38,237 bases of DNA from Pseudorhodobacter turbinis (lineage in GTDB: Bacteria > Pseudomonadota > Alphaproteobacteria > Rhodobacterales > Rhodobacteraceae), in NCBI RefSeq assembly GCF_005234135.1, contig NZ_CP039964.1:2522501-2560737 (forward strand). Reading direction: 5' to 3'. The notes under the pieces were generated by a model, which saw only the letters and a program-made list of their open reading frames with translations, was not told the DNA's origin and made no database searches. Below, piece by piece: positions 19,564-27,368 of this stretch. The stretch's first letter is position 1. Each line of letters opens with the position of its first letter. The translations under genes were made by a program, and so were the position numbers.

Positions 19564-20460
19564 TTACTCGGCGTCAGGCAGCTTGGCCTCGACGCCGGTC
19601 AGATCTTCGTATGCTTTGATCACTGCCGTGCAGCCCTCGTCGCCATGCCCCATGATCGAGGCGAGCGCATAAGTTTGATGGACAGACTGCGCCATAAAGC
19701 CGGGCAGGCCTGCGCGTTCCAGCCATTCGGCGTAATAGCGAACGTCTTTTTGAGCGTTTGACAACGACATATGGGGTGTAAAATCGCGCAGCAGGGTCAT
19801 TTCGCCGTACAAGTCCATCATCCCGGATTTGCCACCAGCCGCAGAAATGATCCCGATGACCTTGGTCATATCCAAACCCTCTTTTGCAGCCAGCGCGAAG
19901 CCTTCGCAAAAGCTGGCGACGTTGGCAAAAGCGATGTAGTTATGGATGAGTTTTAGTCGGATCGCGTGTCCCGCAGGGCCGACATGAAAGATATTCTCAG
20001 CATAGGTTTCAAAGACCGAGCGCAGGCGCTCCATCAAGCTTAGCTCGCCGCCGAACAATATGTTCGCTTCGCCACGGTCTGCGTGTGCTGGAGTGCGCGT
20101 CATAGGCGCTTCGGCATAGTGAACCCCTACAGCCTTGCAAGCCTTATGCATTTTATCAACATGGTCTGGCGAAACCGTTGTATGGTCCACAATAACATCG
20201 CCCGGCGACATGGCCGCCAATGCCCCGTTCGGGCCAAGAACGATGTCTTGAACGACCTCGGCAGTTGTCACGCAAATCATCAACACGTCACAGGCGGCCC
20301 CCATCTCAGCTGGGGAACCGCCCGGTTTTGCGCCCTGTGCCACAGCAAGTGCAACACGGTTTTGGTCCAGATCTGATACGGTTAGATCCTGTCCTTTGGC
20401 CGCCATATTCTTGGCCAGCCCTTTGCCCATTCCACCAAGCCCGATCAATCCGATTCGCAT
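19564..20460 (-). CDS. NAD(P)-dependent beta-hydroxyacid dehydrogenase family protein
   Basis: A 298-residue member of the 3-hydroxyisobutyrate/6-phosphogluconate dehydrogenase superfamily. The Rossmann motif is GLIGLGGMG (4-12), and the catalytic Lys is in RLKLIHNY (Lys170). The substrate-binding loop, usually DAPVSGG, reads EAPMTRTPAHADRGEANI (117-134), so the substrate is unlikely to be tartronate semialdehyde or 3-hydroxyisobutyrate. A GGAGGACG site lies just before the ATG at 20460. It is the first gene of the TRAP operon, divergent from a FadR-type regulator, so it probably reduces or oxidises the imported hydroxy- or oxo-acid. Confidence 0.9.
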   Translation of the reverse strand: MRIGLIGLGGMGKGLAKNMAAKGQDLTVSDLDQNRVALAVAQGAKPGGSPAEMGAACDVLMICVTTAEVVQDIVLGPNGALAAMSPGDVIVDHTTVSPDHVDKMHKACKAVGVHYAEAPMTRTPAHADRGEANILFGGELSLMERLRSVFETYAENIFHVGPAGHAIRLKLIHNYIAFANVASFCEGFALAAKEGLDMTKVIGIISAAGGKSGMMDLYGEMTLLRDFTPHMSLSNAQKDVRYYAEWLERAGLPGFMAQSVHQTYALASIMGHGDEGCTAVIKAYEDLTGVEAKLPDAE

Positions 20461-20477
20461 ATCGTCCTCCAATTTTA

Positions 20478-20519
20478 AAAACAGGTAAACATTAAAACTG
20501 TTGTCAGACAACCTGTTTT
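20478..20519. promoter_or_regulatory. Likely FadR-type operator in the divergent promoter region
   Basis: TTGTCAGACAA (20501-20511) is a perfect 11-bp palindrome of the TNGTNNNACNA type bound by FadR-subfamily GntR regulators. It lies within a wider arrangement of AAAACAGGT (20478-20486) and ACCTGTTTT (20511-20519), perfect 9-base arms. It sits between the divergent dehydrogenase and regulator genes, so binding could control both. Confidence 0.7.
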
Positions 20520-20594
20520 CTAATATGAGTATTTCTAGACTAGACTTTCGGCGCCGGGATGCGTTTAAAAGTCAAAACGCTGGAGTATCACACT

Positions 20595-21338
20595 ATGACT
20601 GGATCTGCCCCCCTGTTTGATCGCATTGATCGCCCGCGGCGCCTACCTGATGAGGTGGCGGTTTCTATCTTGGGTGCCATCGAGGGTGGCCAATTGATGC
20701 CCGGTGACCGTCTGCCAACAGAGGCTGATTTGTCTAAACGCTTTGGCGTTGCCCGTACCGTTGTGCGAGAGGCTATTTCGCTGTTGCGTTATGATGGCGT
20801 TGTAGATTCGCGCCGTGGCGTGGGGGCCTTTGTGACCGAGGCGTCGCAGCGATCCGCCTTTCGGATCAGTCCCGCTTGCTTTGAAAAACGAAAACAGATT
20901 GTTCAGCTTTTACAGTTGCGTACAGGAGTGCAGGCCGGTGCGTCGGCCCTTGCCGCAAGCGCACGTACGGCCGAGCAGATGGCGCAAATTGATACCACTT
21001 ATACGCGTATGGCCGCCGCAGATGCGAGCGGCCCGGGCACCGCATTAGAAGAGCGCGTTGATTCGGAGTTGCTGCTGTATCGCCAAATTGCCGAGGCGTC
21101 GCACAACCCCTATTACGCCGAGGTTGTGGCGATGATCGAAGCCAATATTCAAAACAACCTAAGGTCTGCCTTCTTGAAAAATGCTGCGGCTTCCGAATTT
21201 GGCCCCGCCATTATGGAAGAACATCGGGCGGTTTTGGAGGCCCTGCACAGCGGTAACGGCGAAGCCGCGCGAGCGGCAACGCGTGCGCGGTTCGAGCGGG
21301 CTGCCGAGCGGCTGGCCGCGCGGGCCGATTTTGCCTGA
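20595..21338 (+). CDS. GntR-family transcriptional regulator, FadR subfamily
   Basis: A 247-residue repressor-type regulator. The winged helix-turn-helix occupies about 17-82 (PGDRLPTEADLSKRFGVART then VVREAISLL). The FCD ligand-binding domain, all alpha, spans about 95-230; its metal-binding His/Asp residues are only partly clear by eye (ASHNPYYAE is one candidate block). ATG 20595 is preferred because GGAG (20582-20585) is correctly spaced; an ATG at 20559 has no site. It is divergent from the TRAP operon and upstream of the ThDP enzyme gene, so it likely senses the substrate of that pathway. Confidence 0.9.
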   Translation: MTGSAPLFDRIDRPRRLPDEVAVSILGAIEGGQLMPGDRLPTEADLSKRFGVARTVVREAISLLRYDGVVDSRRGVGAFVTEASQRSAFRISPACFEKRKQIVQLLQLRTGVQAGASALAASARTAEQMAQIDTTYTRMAAADASGPGTALEERVDSELLLYRQIAEASHNPYYAEVVAMIEANIQNNLRSAFLKNAAASEFGPAIMEEHRAVLEALHSGNGEAARAATRARFERAAERLAARADFA

Positions 21339-21467
21339 AAGAACAAGGGTTGAATTCATCGGTGAAGGGGATGTGTGCGGAATGGCGCGCGACCTTTGCT
21401 GCCACCTAGTACCTTAAATCTCTGGGCCGCTTTCAGCGTGCCACAACACCCAAAGGGAGACTGCCAC

Positions 21468-23162
21468 ATGACCACATCACAGCCCTCACGCTCAGGCGGC
21501 CATGTTTTAGCGGATCAACTTAAGTTGCTCGGTGCGGATAAAGTGTTTTGCGTTCCTGGCGAGAGCTTTCTTGGGTTGCTGGATGGACTCTATGATCACG
21601 CCGACACTATCCAAACCATTGTTTGCCGGCATGAAGGTGGCGCGGCTAATATGGCCGATGCTTATGCCAAAATGACTGGCAAGCCCGGCATTTGTGCAGT
21701 AACACGCGGGCCCGGTGCGACGAACGCGTCGAATGGTATTCATACCGCGTTTCAAGACAGTTCGCCGATGATTGTTTTGATTGGGCAGGTTGGGCGATCA
21801 ATGGCAGATCGCGAGGCGTTTCAAGAAATGGATTACCGGCAGGTATTTGGTCAGATGGCCAAATGGGTTGCACAAATCGACGATGCGAGCAGGATCCCCG
21901 AATATATGTCGCGCGCTTGGAACACAGCGCTGTCAGGGCGGCCGGGGCCGGTTGTGCTGGCCTTACCCGAAGATATGTTGATCGATATGGTCAGCGTCGC
22001 GGATTTGGTGCCCACACCTGTTTCTAAATCAGCCCCTGCGCCACAATCCATGAGCGACCTTGGGGCGTTGTTGGCAAAGGCAAAAGCGCCGATGATGCTG
22101 GTTGGCGGCCCCGGTTGGAGCCGCGACGTTGGCAAGCAAGCTATGGATTTTGCCACGCGAACCGGCATACCCGTTGCCACCAGTTTTCGGTGTCAGGATT
22201 ATGTAGACAATGACCACCCAAATTACGTCGGTGTGGTCGGCATCGCGCCGCTGCCAAAGCTGCGCAAACGCATTGCAGAAGAGGTTGATTTGCTTATCGT
22301 CGTCGGCTCTCGGCTGGGGGAAATGACATCGCAGGGGTATTCGTTAATCAACATCCCGACGCCGCAAATGGAATTTGTCCACATACACCCCGGCCCCGAG
22401 GAATTGGGCCATGTCTATAACCCGACGCTGAGCATCACCTCTGCCCCGGATACGTTTTTCGACGCGCTAGAGGCTTTGCCCGATGGCGACGGTCAGGCAA
22501 CGAGGGCGGCATGGATTGCAGAACAGCGCGCCGATTATGAGGCGTTCTTGGAACCAACCGAGGTGCCGGGCGGTGTGAATATGTCGCGCATCATCGGGCA
22601 TGTGACACAGACGATGCCAAAAGACACGATCCTTTCAAATGGTGCGGGCAATTACACAGTGTGGGCGCATCGCTTTCACAAGCATTGCGACTACCGCACG
22701 CAACTGGCCCCGACCAGCGGGTCCATGGGCTATGGCGTGCCGGCGGCAATCGCGGCCAAGCTGATAGCGCCAGACCGCGAGGTTATTGCACTTGCCGGCG
22801 ATGGCTGCTTTTTGATGGCAGCCCAAGAGCTTGCCACCGCCAAAAAATACGGCGCGGATGTGATCTATTTGGTCGTCAATAATGGGATATTGGGTACGAT
22901 CCGAATGCATCAGGAGCGCAATCACCCTAACCGTAAAATGTCGACTGATTTGCACAACCCCGACTTTGTCGCCTTTGCCGCATCTTTCGGGATCGCGGGT
23001 GAGCGGATCGATGCGACGGACGATTTTCCCGCCGCATTGGACCGCGCCCGCAAGGCAAAAGGCGGCTATCTGATCGAGTTAATCACCGACCCAGAGGCCC
23101 TGACACCGAACCAAACGTTAAGCCAGGCGACACAGCAGGGCCTAAAGGCCCAATCTGCCTAA
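21468..23162 (+). CDS. Thiamine-diphosphate-dependent enzyme, acetolactate synthase-like
   Basis: A 564-residue ThDP enzyme with three domains: N-terminal pyrimidine-binding (about 10-175) with the activating Glu56 in CRHEGGAA, central TPP_M (about 195-330), and C-terminal PP-binding (about 385-545) with the GDG motif (444-446, GDGCFLMAAQELATAKKYGA) and the closing NNG. Such enzymes decarboxylate 2-oxo acids or condense the resulting aldehydes. The exact substrate is not readable from sequence. AAAGGGAG precedes the ATG at 21468. It is followed 88 bases later by an aldehyde dehydrogenase stump, so the pair may have run a decarboxylation-then-oxidation route for the imported acid. Confidence 0.9.
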   Translation: MTTSQPSRSGGHVLADQLKLLGADKVFCVPGESFLGLLDGLYDHADTIQTIVCRHEGGAANMADAYAKMTGKPGICAVTRGPGATNASNGIHTAFQDSSPMIVLIGQVGRSMADREAFQEMDYRQVFGQMAKWVAQIDDASRIPEYMSRAWNTALSGRPGPVVLALPEDMLIDMVSVADLVPTPVSKSAPAPQSMSDLGALLAKAKAPMMLVGGPGWSRDVGKQAMDFATRTGIPVATSFRCQDYVDNDHPNYVGVVGIAPLPKLRKRIAEEVDLLIVVGSRLGEMTSQGYSLINIPTPQMEFVHIHPGPEELGHVYNPTLSITSAPDTFFDALEALPDGDGQATRAAWIAEQRADYEAFLEPTEVPGGVNMSRIIGHVTQTMPKDTILSNGAGNYTVWAHRFHKHCDYRTQLAPTSGSMGYGVPAAIAAKLIAPDREVIALAGDGCFLMAAQELATAKKYGADVIYLVVNNGILGTIRMHQERNHPNRKMSTDLHNPDFVAFAASFGIAGERIDATDDFPAALDRARKAKGGYLIELITDPEALTPNQTLSQATQQGLKAQSA

Positions 23163-23250
23163 TGCAGTCCGTCTCATCGGGCGGTTTGGCCCATGAGTGT
23201 GGGGCAAACGCTGTCTGGCTTATTTTGTAATTAGACTTAGGGAACTATCT

Positions 23251-23377
23251 TATGTTGAACGGAAAACACCTTATCGCGGGTCAATGGGTTGGCAGCGATC
23301 AAACTTTCACGAATTCCCCTGTGTCGGGCACAGAAGATCATTTTTGCAGTGGCACCCCAGCTTTGATGGATCAAGCA
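23251..23377 (+). pseudogene. Aldehyde dehydrogenase, N-terminal 42 residues only
   Basis: The frame MLNGKHLIAGQWVGSDQTFT and on to SGTPALMDQA matches the opening of NADP-type aldehyde dehydrogenases of the 2,5-dioxovalerate (alpha-ketoglutarate semialdehyde) dehydrogenase type. Within codon 43 it runs into the terminal repeat of an IS5-type element (GGCGTTGTTGC at 23378) and stops. The rest of the gene (about 460 residues) is absent from the window. It has a TAGGGA site before the ATG. The catalytic Cys and Glu are lost, so there is no activity from this copy. Confidence 0.8.
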
Positions 23378-23567
23378 GGCGTTGTTGCATAATTCGGCTT
23401 TAAGACGCGACTTCCCTGTTCCCCTTTTGGGTCAGGCAACGCGTTCGATCTCGGCGGTGCCGAGTGCATTGAAGCGGTTCATGAGTGCCACACGGATATG
23501 GACTTCAGCAGCTTGGCGGTCGGGGTCTCGTGACGCGATCCTCTCACCGAATGCTTTGAGACATCGC
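23378..23567 (-). mobile_element. IS5-family remnant: one end and the transposase C-terminus
   Basis: The terminal repeat begins at 23378 and matches the element at 6512. The minus strand encodes MRCLKAFGERIASRDPDRQA and on to ALMNRFNALGTAEIERVA with a stop at 23432, the last 45 residues of the transposase. Everything upstream of MRCLK, including the catalytic residues, is gone; the sequence changes at about 23567. It is a deletion remnant, not a functional IS. Confidence 0.85.
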
Positions 23568-23740
23568 ATCGACATGTCTCCGAAGATATCTTCAATATTT
23601 CGAAGGAATGCTTCGGGCGACCGAGTGACTCCGTCAACCATCTGACAGATGTAATAGAGGTCGACGGTTGACGCCTTTTGTAGCTGCGAGACCAAGTCCC
23701 CGAGATGAGGTTCGGGAACCGTTTGAAGGGACGCGGAACA
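23568..23740 (-). pseudogene. Unidentified coding fragment fused to the IS5 remnant
   Basis: About 57 codons on the minus strand read coherently (CSASLQTVPEPHLGDLVSQL, then KASTVDLYYICQMVDGV, then SPEAFLRNIEDIFGDMS) and are joined in frame to the transposase tail. There is no start codon and no recognised family. It looks like the inside of a former gene brought here by a deletion. The stretch 23741-24000 beyond it holds nothing I can assign. Confidence 0.35.
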
Positions 23741-24000
23741 TTACGAGATGCGCTCGATCAAAAGGGTAGTAGGCGTGGCTACACACAGCGCCGCCGGTTC
23801 CAGATCGAACCTTCATGGACAGCGCGGCGAACCGCAGGTTCGAGCCCATTTTGACAAATGCTGCGTGATGCACGATTGTCCGTTACCATCGGCTCCCCCA
23901 AAAACCTTCAACAACCATTTGGGTTTTGAACGGGGTTTTTGGCAGCTTAAAACGAGGCTGTTTTTGAGTGTCCAAAAAGGAGCGTTTTTGAGGCCACCTT

Positions 24001-24441
24001 TTAGACTGGAATGCTGTATAGGATGAAATCCGACTTGGAGGCGTAGTTGTCGTAGAGACGCCGCCCTGCATAGTTGTAGTCTTGAGTCAGCCAGCGAACA
24101 TTGTTCAGCCCACGGTCTTTTGCAAAATTTATCACGTGGTCAATCAACGCACGGCCTGCACCTGTCCCTCGCACGTCTGGGCGCACATAGAGGTCACTCA
24201 AATAGCAGACCATTGCCCCGCTAAGGGACCGGTGCATAAGCTGATATTGAGTAAACCCGAACGGTTTACCTTCATCATCAAGGATCAAATCACACCAAAA
24301 ATCATTGTTTTCATCGAATATCCAAGCCCAGACTCCATCATGTCCGCCATCCGGGACTGAGGTCTTATAGAACTCGGCATATTCGTTCATGAACTGCTCC
24401 CAAATGGCGCGGTCATTTTCCTCCAACGGTCTGACTTTCAT
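24001..24441 (-). CDS. GNAT-family N-acetyltransferase
   Basis: A 146-residue single-domain acyl-CoA-dependent acetyltransferase. The acetyl-CoA pyrophosphate loop is RGTGAG (91-96) in YVRPDVRGTGAGRALIDHVI, followed by the helix and a C-terminal QDYNYAGRRLYDNYASKSDF block (motif B) of the small-molecule or amino-acid acetylating type. The frame is complete, with AGGGA about 11 bases before the ATG at 24441. It is isolated between an IS remnant and decayed DNA, so context tells nothing of its substrate. Confidence 0.88.
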   Translation of the reverse strand: MKVRPLEENDRAIWEQFMNEYAEFYKTSVPDGGHDGVWAWIFDENNDFWCDLILDDEGKPFGFTQYQLMHRSLSGAMVCYLSDLYVRPDVRGTGAGRALIDHVINFAKDRGLNNVRWLTQDYNYAGRRLYDNYASKSDFILYSIPV

Positions 24442-24665
24442 GTTCGACAGTCCCTAAAAAACAGCATCAAATTTAGTGCAAAAGTAGACGGCATAGGTGC
24501 TGGTTCACAAGCCAAATAACTCACTCCAAAAACCAGGCTTTTTTGGGACACAACTGAATGGCGGTTGTGTTCCAAACGGTAGTTGATAATTTCTCATTGC
24601 TGCTGTTGGCGCTCGCCGTCGCAGTCACTGTTCAAGGTGGCGGTGCCTTCCTCAGCAAACGCAAA

Positions 24666-25025
24666 CTATTTTGTAATTTTAGTATTTATATTTGCGGGCT
24701 TAGTAACAGAGCGTGTCGTACTAGAAACGCCTTTTTTCATAAAGCGAAGAGCCTCTGCTCCTTTTAAGATTAAGGCATCAGAAGGGACTTCCTTTACATT
24801 TCCATAACAACTCCCACCTTGATGACATGCAGAGACACTACCATTGTTACTTGTTGCACAGGCTGCGCCATCATTAGTCACCTGACATGTGTCCACCGTA
24901 GCACAACGCCCCTGAGCATTGCATACTGTTACATCAGCAAAAGCCGGTGAGGCTGGTGCCATAAATCCGCATAATGCTGCAGCTGCCATAAGGTTGATCT
25001 TGCAAGAAGGTATTGAGTTGAGCAT
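24666..25025 (-). CDS. Small cysteine-rich exported protein, unknown function
   Basis: A 119-residue protein with a clear Sec signal peptide: basic start, hydrophobic LMAAAALCGFMAPASP, then AFA, cleaved before DVTVCNAQ. The mature part has six Cys in about 40 residues (VCNAQGRCATVDTC, GAACATS, SACHQGGSC), enough for three disulfides, followed by a basic tail without Cys. AAGGA lies 8 bases before the ATG at 25025. I recognise no family. The low GC content compared with its neighbours suggests transfer. It could be a secreted inhibitor, toxin-like or envelope protein; none is shown. Confidence 0.5.
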   Translation of the reverse strand: MLNSIPSCKINLMAAAALCGFMAPASPAFADVTVCNAQGRCATVDTCQVTNDGAACATSNNGSVSACHQGGSCYGNVKEVPSDALILKGAEALRFMKKGVSSTTRSVTKPANINTKITK

Positions 25026-25450
25026 CGGTTTTCCTTGGAGTTTGTATTTACATTTAAGGTCTCACCGTAAAATAGAGCATAATTTTCTTTGTTATACGAA
25101 TTCCACGCCTTGTTATAGGATAACAGGCGCTATCATTCATTGCAGTATAGATCTGAAAATTAACTTAATATATGCTTTCAACCGTTCAAAAAAAGACCAT
25201 TTGTTGAACGGTGCGCCAAAGCCGCCAATGGTGCATTCGCCTCGAAGGCCCGAAATGCCCCGCACTTCAGACCTCGGTCACCACCGCAGCGCAGGTCCAC
25301 TCCCACCCCCCCCTACAACCAACTAATCATTAACCCACCGGAGTGACCGGAGACACGCGCCTGAACACGCCGTGCTACCCCCTAATACACCGCCCATCCG
25401 GTCGAGGGCGCTGCCAGTTCGCCTGACCCTATGAGCGGAACACACCCATC
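25026..25450. other. Intergenic region with two inverted repeats
   Basis: No convincing gene. One repeat is GCC(T)TGTTAT with ATAACAGGC (25107-25128, one bulged T), upstream of the cysteine-rich gene and possibly an operator or hairpin of its promoter. A second is ACCGTTCAA (25181-25189) with TTGAACGGT (25204-25212), perfect 9-base arms around 14 bases. The part after 25213 is GC-rich and of phage-remnant composition. Confidence 0.5.
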
Positions 25451-25939
25451 ATGACTTACGACACCATCGAGGCCTCCACCGCCGAAGGCCGACCCCATTT
25501 CCTCTTTCAGTTCGTCGAGGGGGAACAGGTCTGGCGCTTCACCAGCAGGCCCGAGGATTGGCTCAGCGCAGGCAGTGGCGGCGACATCATCGCCTGGCAA
25601 GCCGCAGCCGTGGCCCACGGTGATGTGGTGCAAACCAGCGGGATCGAGCGCTGACGCCTGGAGCTGACCTGGCCATTGCCACATCCCTTCGCGCGGCGGT
25701 TTCTGGCACCGCTCGGGAACACGCCGGTGACACTGACCATCTTTCGCGGCCACGAACAGGTCTTGGGCGGGACCGTCGCGCATTGGAAAGGCCGTGTGGT
25801 CGGCGCCGAGGTCGAAGGGTCGCGTATCTTACTGACCTGCGAGTCCGTCTTCAGCACCCTGCGCCGCGCAGGCGTGCGGGCGAAGTATCAGCGCCTCTGC
25901 CGCCATGCACCTCATTGGGGTGACAGATCTATCATATGA
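25451..25939 (+). pseudogene. Phage BR0599/DUF2163-type tail protein, interrupted and truncated
   Basis: The frame opens MTYDTIEASTAEGRPHFLFQ, typical of DUF2163/BR0599-family phage tail assembly proteins. It has one in-frame TGA at 25652-25654 after SGIER, then resumes in the same frame as RLELTWPLPHPFARRFLAPL and continues to VRAKYQRLCRHA at about 25905. That last segment matches the family Cys-bearing YQR-x-C block, after which about half the normal protein is missing. It is a dead prophage or gene-transfer-agent-like gene left behind after deletion of its neighbours. The identification is from motif recall and is fairly secure. Confidence 0.75.
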
Positions 25940-26400
25940 CGCCGAAGAAATACCTCTACTGCCCGCACCGGTCCCGCAACGTTCCTGAAGAGGCTTGGGT
26001 CGACTATCCGGGAGATGTTGTCGAATACTGGCACAGGCTTGCCGATCAGAAAGGCTTTCGCGGTGATCGTCGTGTCCGGGATCGGCATCATGTGGTGCTC
26101 GAATGCAAGATTTGCGGGGCCCACACCGCCGAAAAGGCTCATAAGCTTCACTCTGCTCAGCCGTCGTGTGGGGGTGCCAGGAGGCGGACCGTCAACGCAA
26201 AGCAAATCTGGTTGGGGTTGAGTTGCTTGACCGCGATGATGACGATCCCAAATATAATCGCTATCTGCTGCCATGCGGGCACGAGAAACCGCTACAGAAC
26301 AGCAAGATCGAAAAGCTGTTGAAACACGGCACGGTTGAGGGGCGCTCGAGGTTCCACTGCCCGATCTGCTATGAGAAAAAGCTGCAGGGGATCGGGGTCG
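25936..26400 (+). pseudogene. Zinc-ribbon-rich phage/island protein with a frameshift
   Basis: From ATG 25936 the frame carries a CPH(R)S element, then CKICG, then a Cys at residue 78 in QPSCGG. At the five-G run 26170-26174 the frame is lost. Adding one G gives SCGGCQEADRQRKANLV in the other frame, pairing CKIC with CGGC as a four-Cys zinc ribbon. That frame goes on to LPCGHEKPLQNSKIEKLLKH and FHCPICYEKKLQ, a second Cys/His zinc site. The 3' end is not definable and the frame runs on into the antisense of the next gene. Zinc-ribbon proteins of this look occur in phages as homing-endonuclease-like or regulatory proteins; I cannot name the family. Confidence 0.5.
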
Positions 26401-26455
26401 GGGCCGGATCTGGATCTATCAGAAATCTGAATGGTTTGGTCAGGCGAAGGAGTCA

Positions 26456-27217
26456 CTATGTTTTGAAGAAGGCTTCAAGCACGCTTGCATCGATATTAGT
26501 TGAATCGTTCAGCCCTGCGGCGCTGGACAGTGCTCGCAATCTCTCGAGCGCATTGAGTAGATGCTTTCGCATGGCTTCGCGTGCTTTGTCAGAGGCTTGC
26601 GCTTCAATAGCGACGACAATTGCCTCATGTTCCTCGTGAACGCGCCTGTAATATTCATCTTTGTAGGCGGTCGACACAAGTTGGCTAAGCTGAAAGCGCG
26701 GAGCGATAGCGGGTTTGAGAAAACTCAGGAAACGAAAGATATGTTCGTTCTTGGTGGCTTGGGCAATTGTAAGGTGAAAGTCGAAGTCATAGTGGACATC
26801 TACATTCTTTGGATCAGCTGATTGGGAATCCAGCTCTTCCATTATTCTGCGAATTTTTCGGGCATCTGTTGCTGTGCGTCTTATGGCGCATAGTGCGGCA
26901 GCTTCCACTTCGACACTAAGCCGCAATTCCAGAAGTGAAATCGTTTCGGGAAGAGAGCTTAGGTTGTCGGCTTCGAGTTCGAATTTTCTGGTGGGTTGCT
27001 GTTCTGATACGAACATTCCGCGCCCTTGCTGGGATACCAGCAGCCCTTCGGACCCCAGCCGTGCGACGGCCTCGCGGACGACTGTTCGGCTTACTTCAAA
27101 TTCTTCACAAAGTGCCGCTTCCGTCGGTAAGCGTTCACCTGGTTTCAGCTCTCCATTCGAAATCCGTTCCGAAAGGGCTTCCGCCATGCGTAGAGCGAGT
27201 GTTTTTCTTTTTTTCAA
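26456..27217 (-). CDS. GntR-family regulator, FadR subfamily, of the aldarate-type locus
   Basis: A 253-residue regulator. The winged helix is at about 8-75 (KPGERLPTEAALCEEFEVSR, then TVVREAVARLGSEGLL, then QQGRGMFV). The FCD domain spans about 95-230, with the metal-site blocks DFDFHLTIAQAT (Asp/His) and HEEHEAIVVAIE (His). The frame opens with TTG at 27217; an ATG at 27187 would trim ten residues but has no better site. It is divergent from the SDR operon, with a 14-bp palindrome (27326-27339) in the gap. The same site occurs at 31907, so it probably controls the whole catabolic locus. Confidence 0.88.
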   Translation of the reverse strand: MKKRKTLALRMAEALSERISNGELKPGERLPTEAALCEEFEVSRTVVREAVARLGSEGLLVSQQGRGMFVSEQQPTRKFELEADNLSSLPETISLLELRLSVEVEAAALCAIRRTATDARKIRRIMEELDSQSADPKNVDVHYDFDFHLTIAQATKNEHIFRFLSFLKPAIAPRFQLSQLVSTAYKDEYYRRVHEEHEAIVVAIEAQASDKAREAMRKHLLNALERLRALSSAAGLNDSTNIDASVLEAFFKT

Positions 27218-27325
27218 TTTTGCGCCTGCCTATGCTGTGCAGCTGCTTAAGGCAAACGCACAAAAATAAAAACTATAATCTTCATTAAGGGCATGGACGA
27301 AACCTTGTTGATAGTGTTGTCATGA

Positions 27326-27339
27326 GTATGATGTCATAC
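27326..27339. promoter_or_regulatory. Probable GntR operator, copy 1
   Basis: GTATGATGTCATAC has perfect 6-base arms (GTATGA/TCATAC) around TG. It lies 30 bases before the first SDR start and 109 bases before the regulator start, well placed to repress both. A 13/14 match on the opposite strand occurs at 31907-31920. Confidence 0.75.
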
Positions 27340-27368
27340 AAATTATCTAGCGGCAAGGGATATGAAGA

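Noticed and set aside
23748..24026. A 92-codon plus-strand frame overlapping the end of the GNAT gene
   Set aside because: No motifs, no ribosome-binding site, and it runs over the end of a well-supported gene on the other strand.
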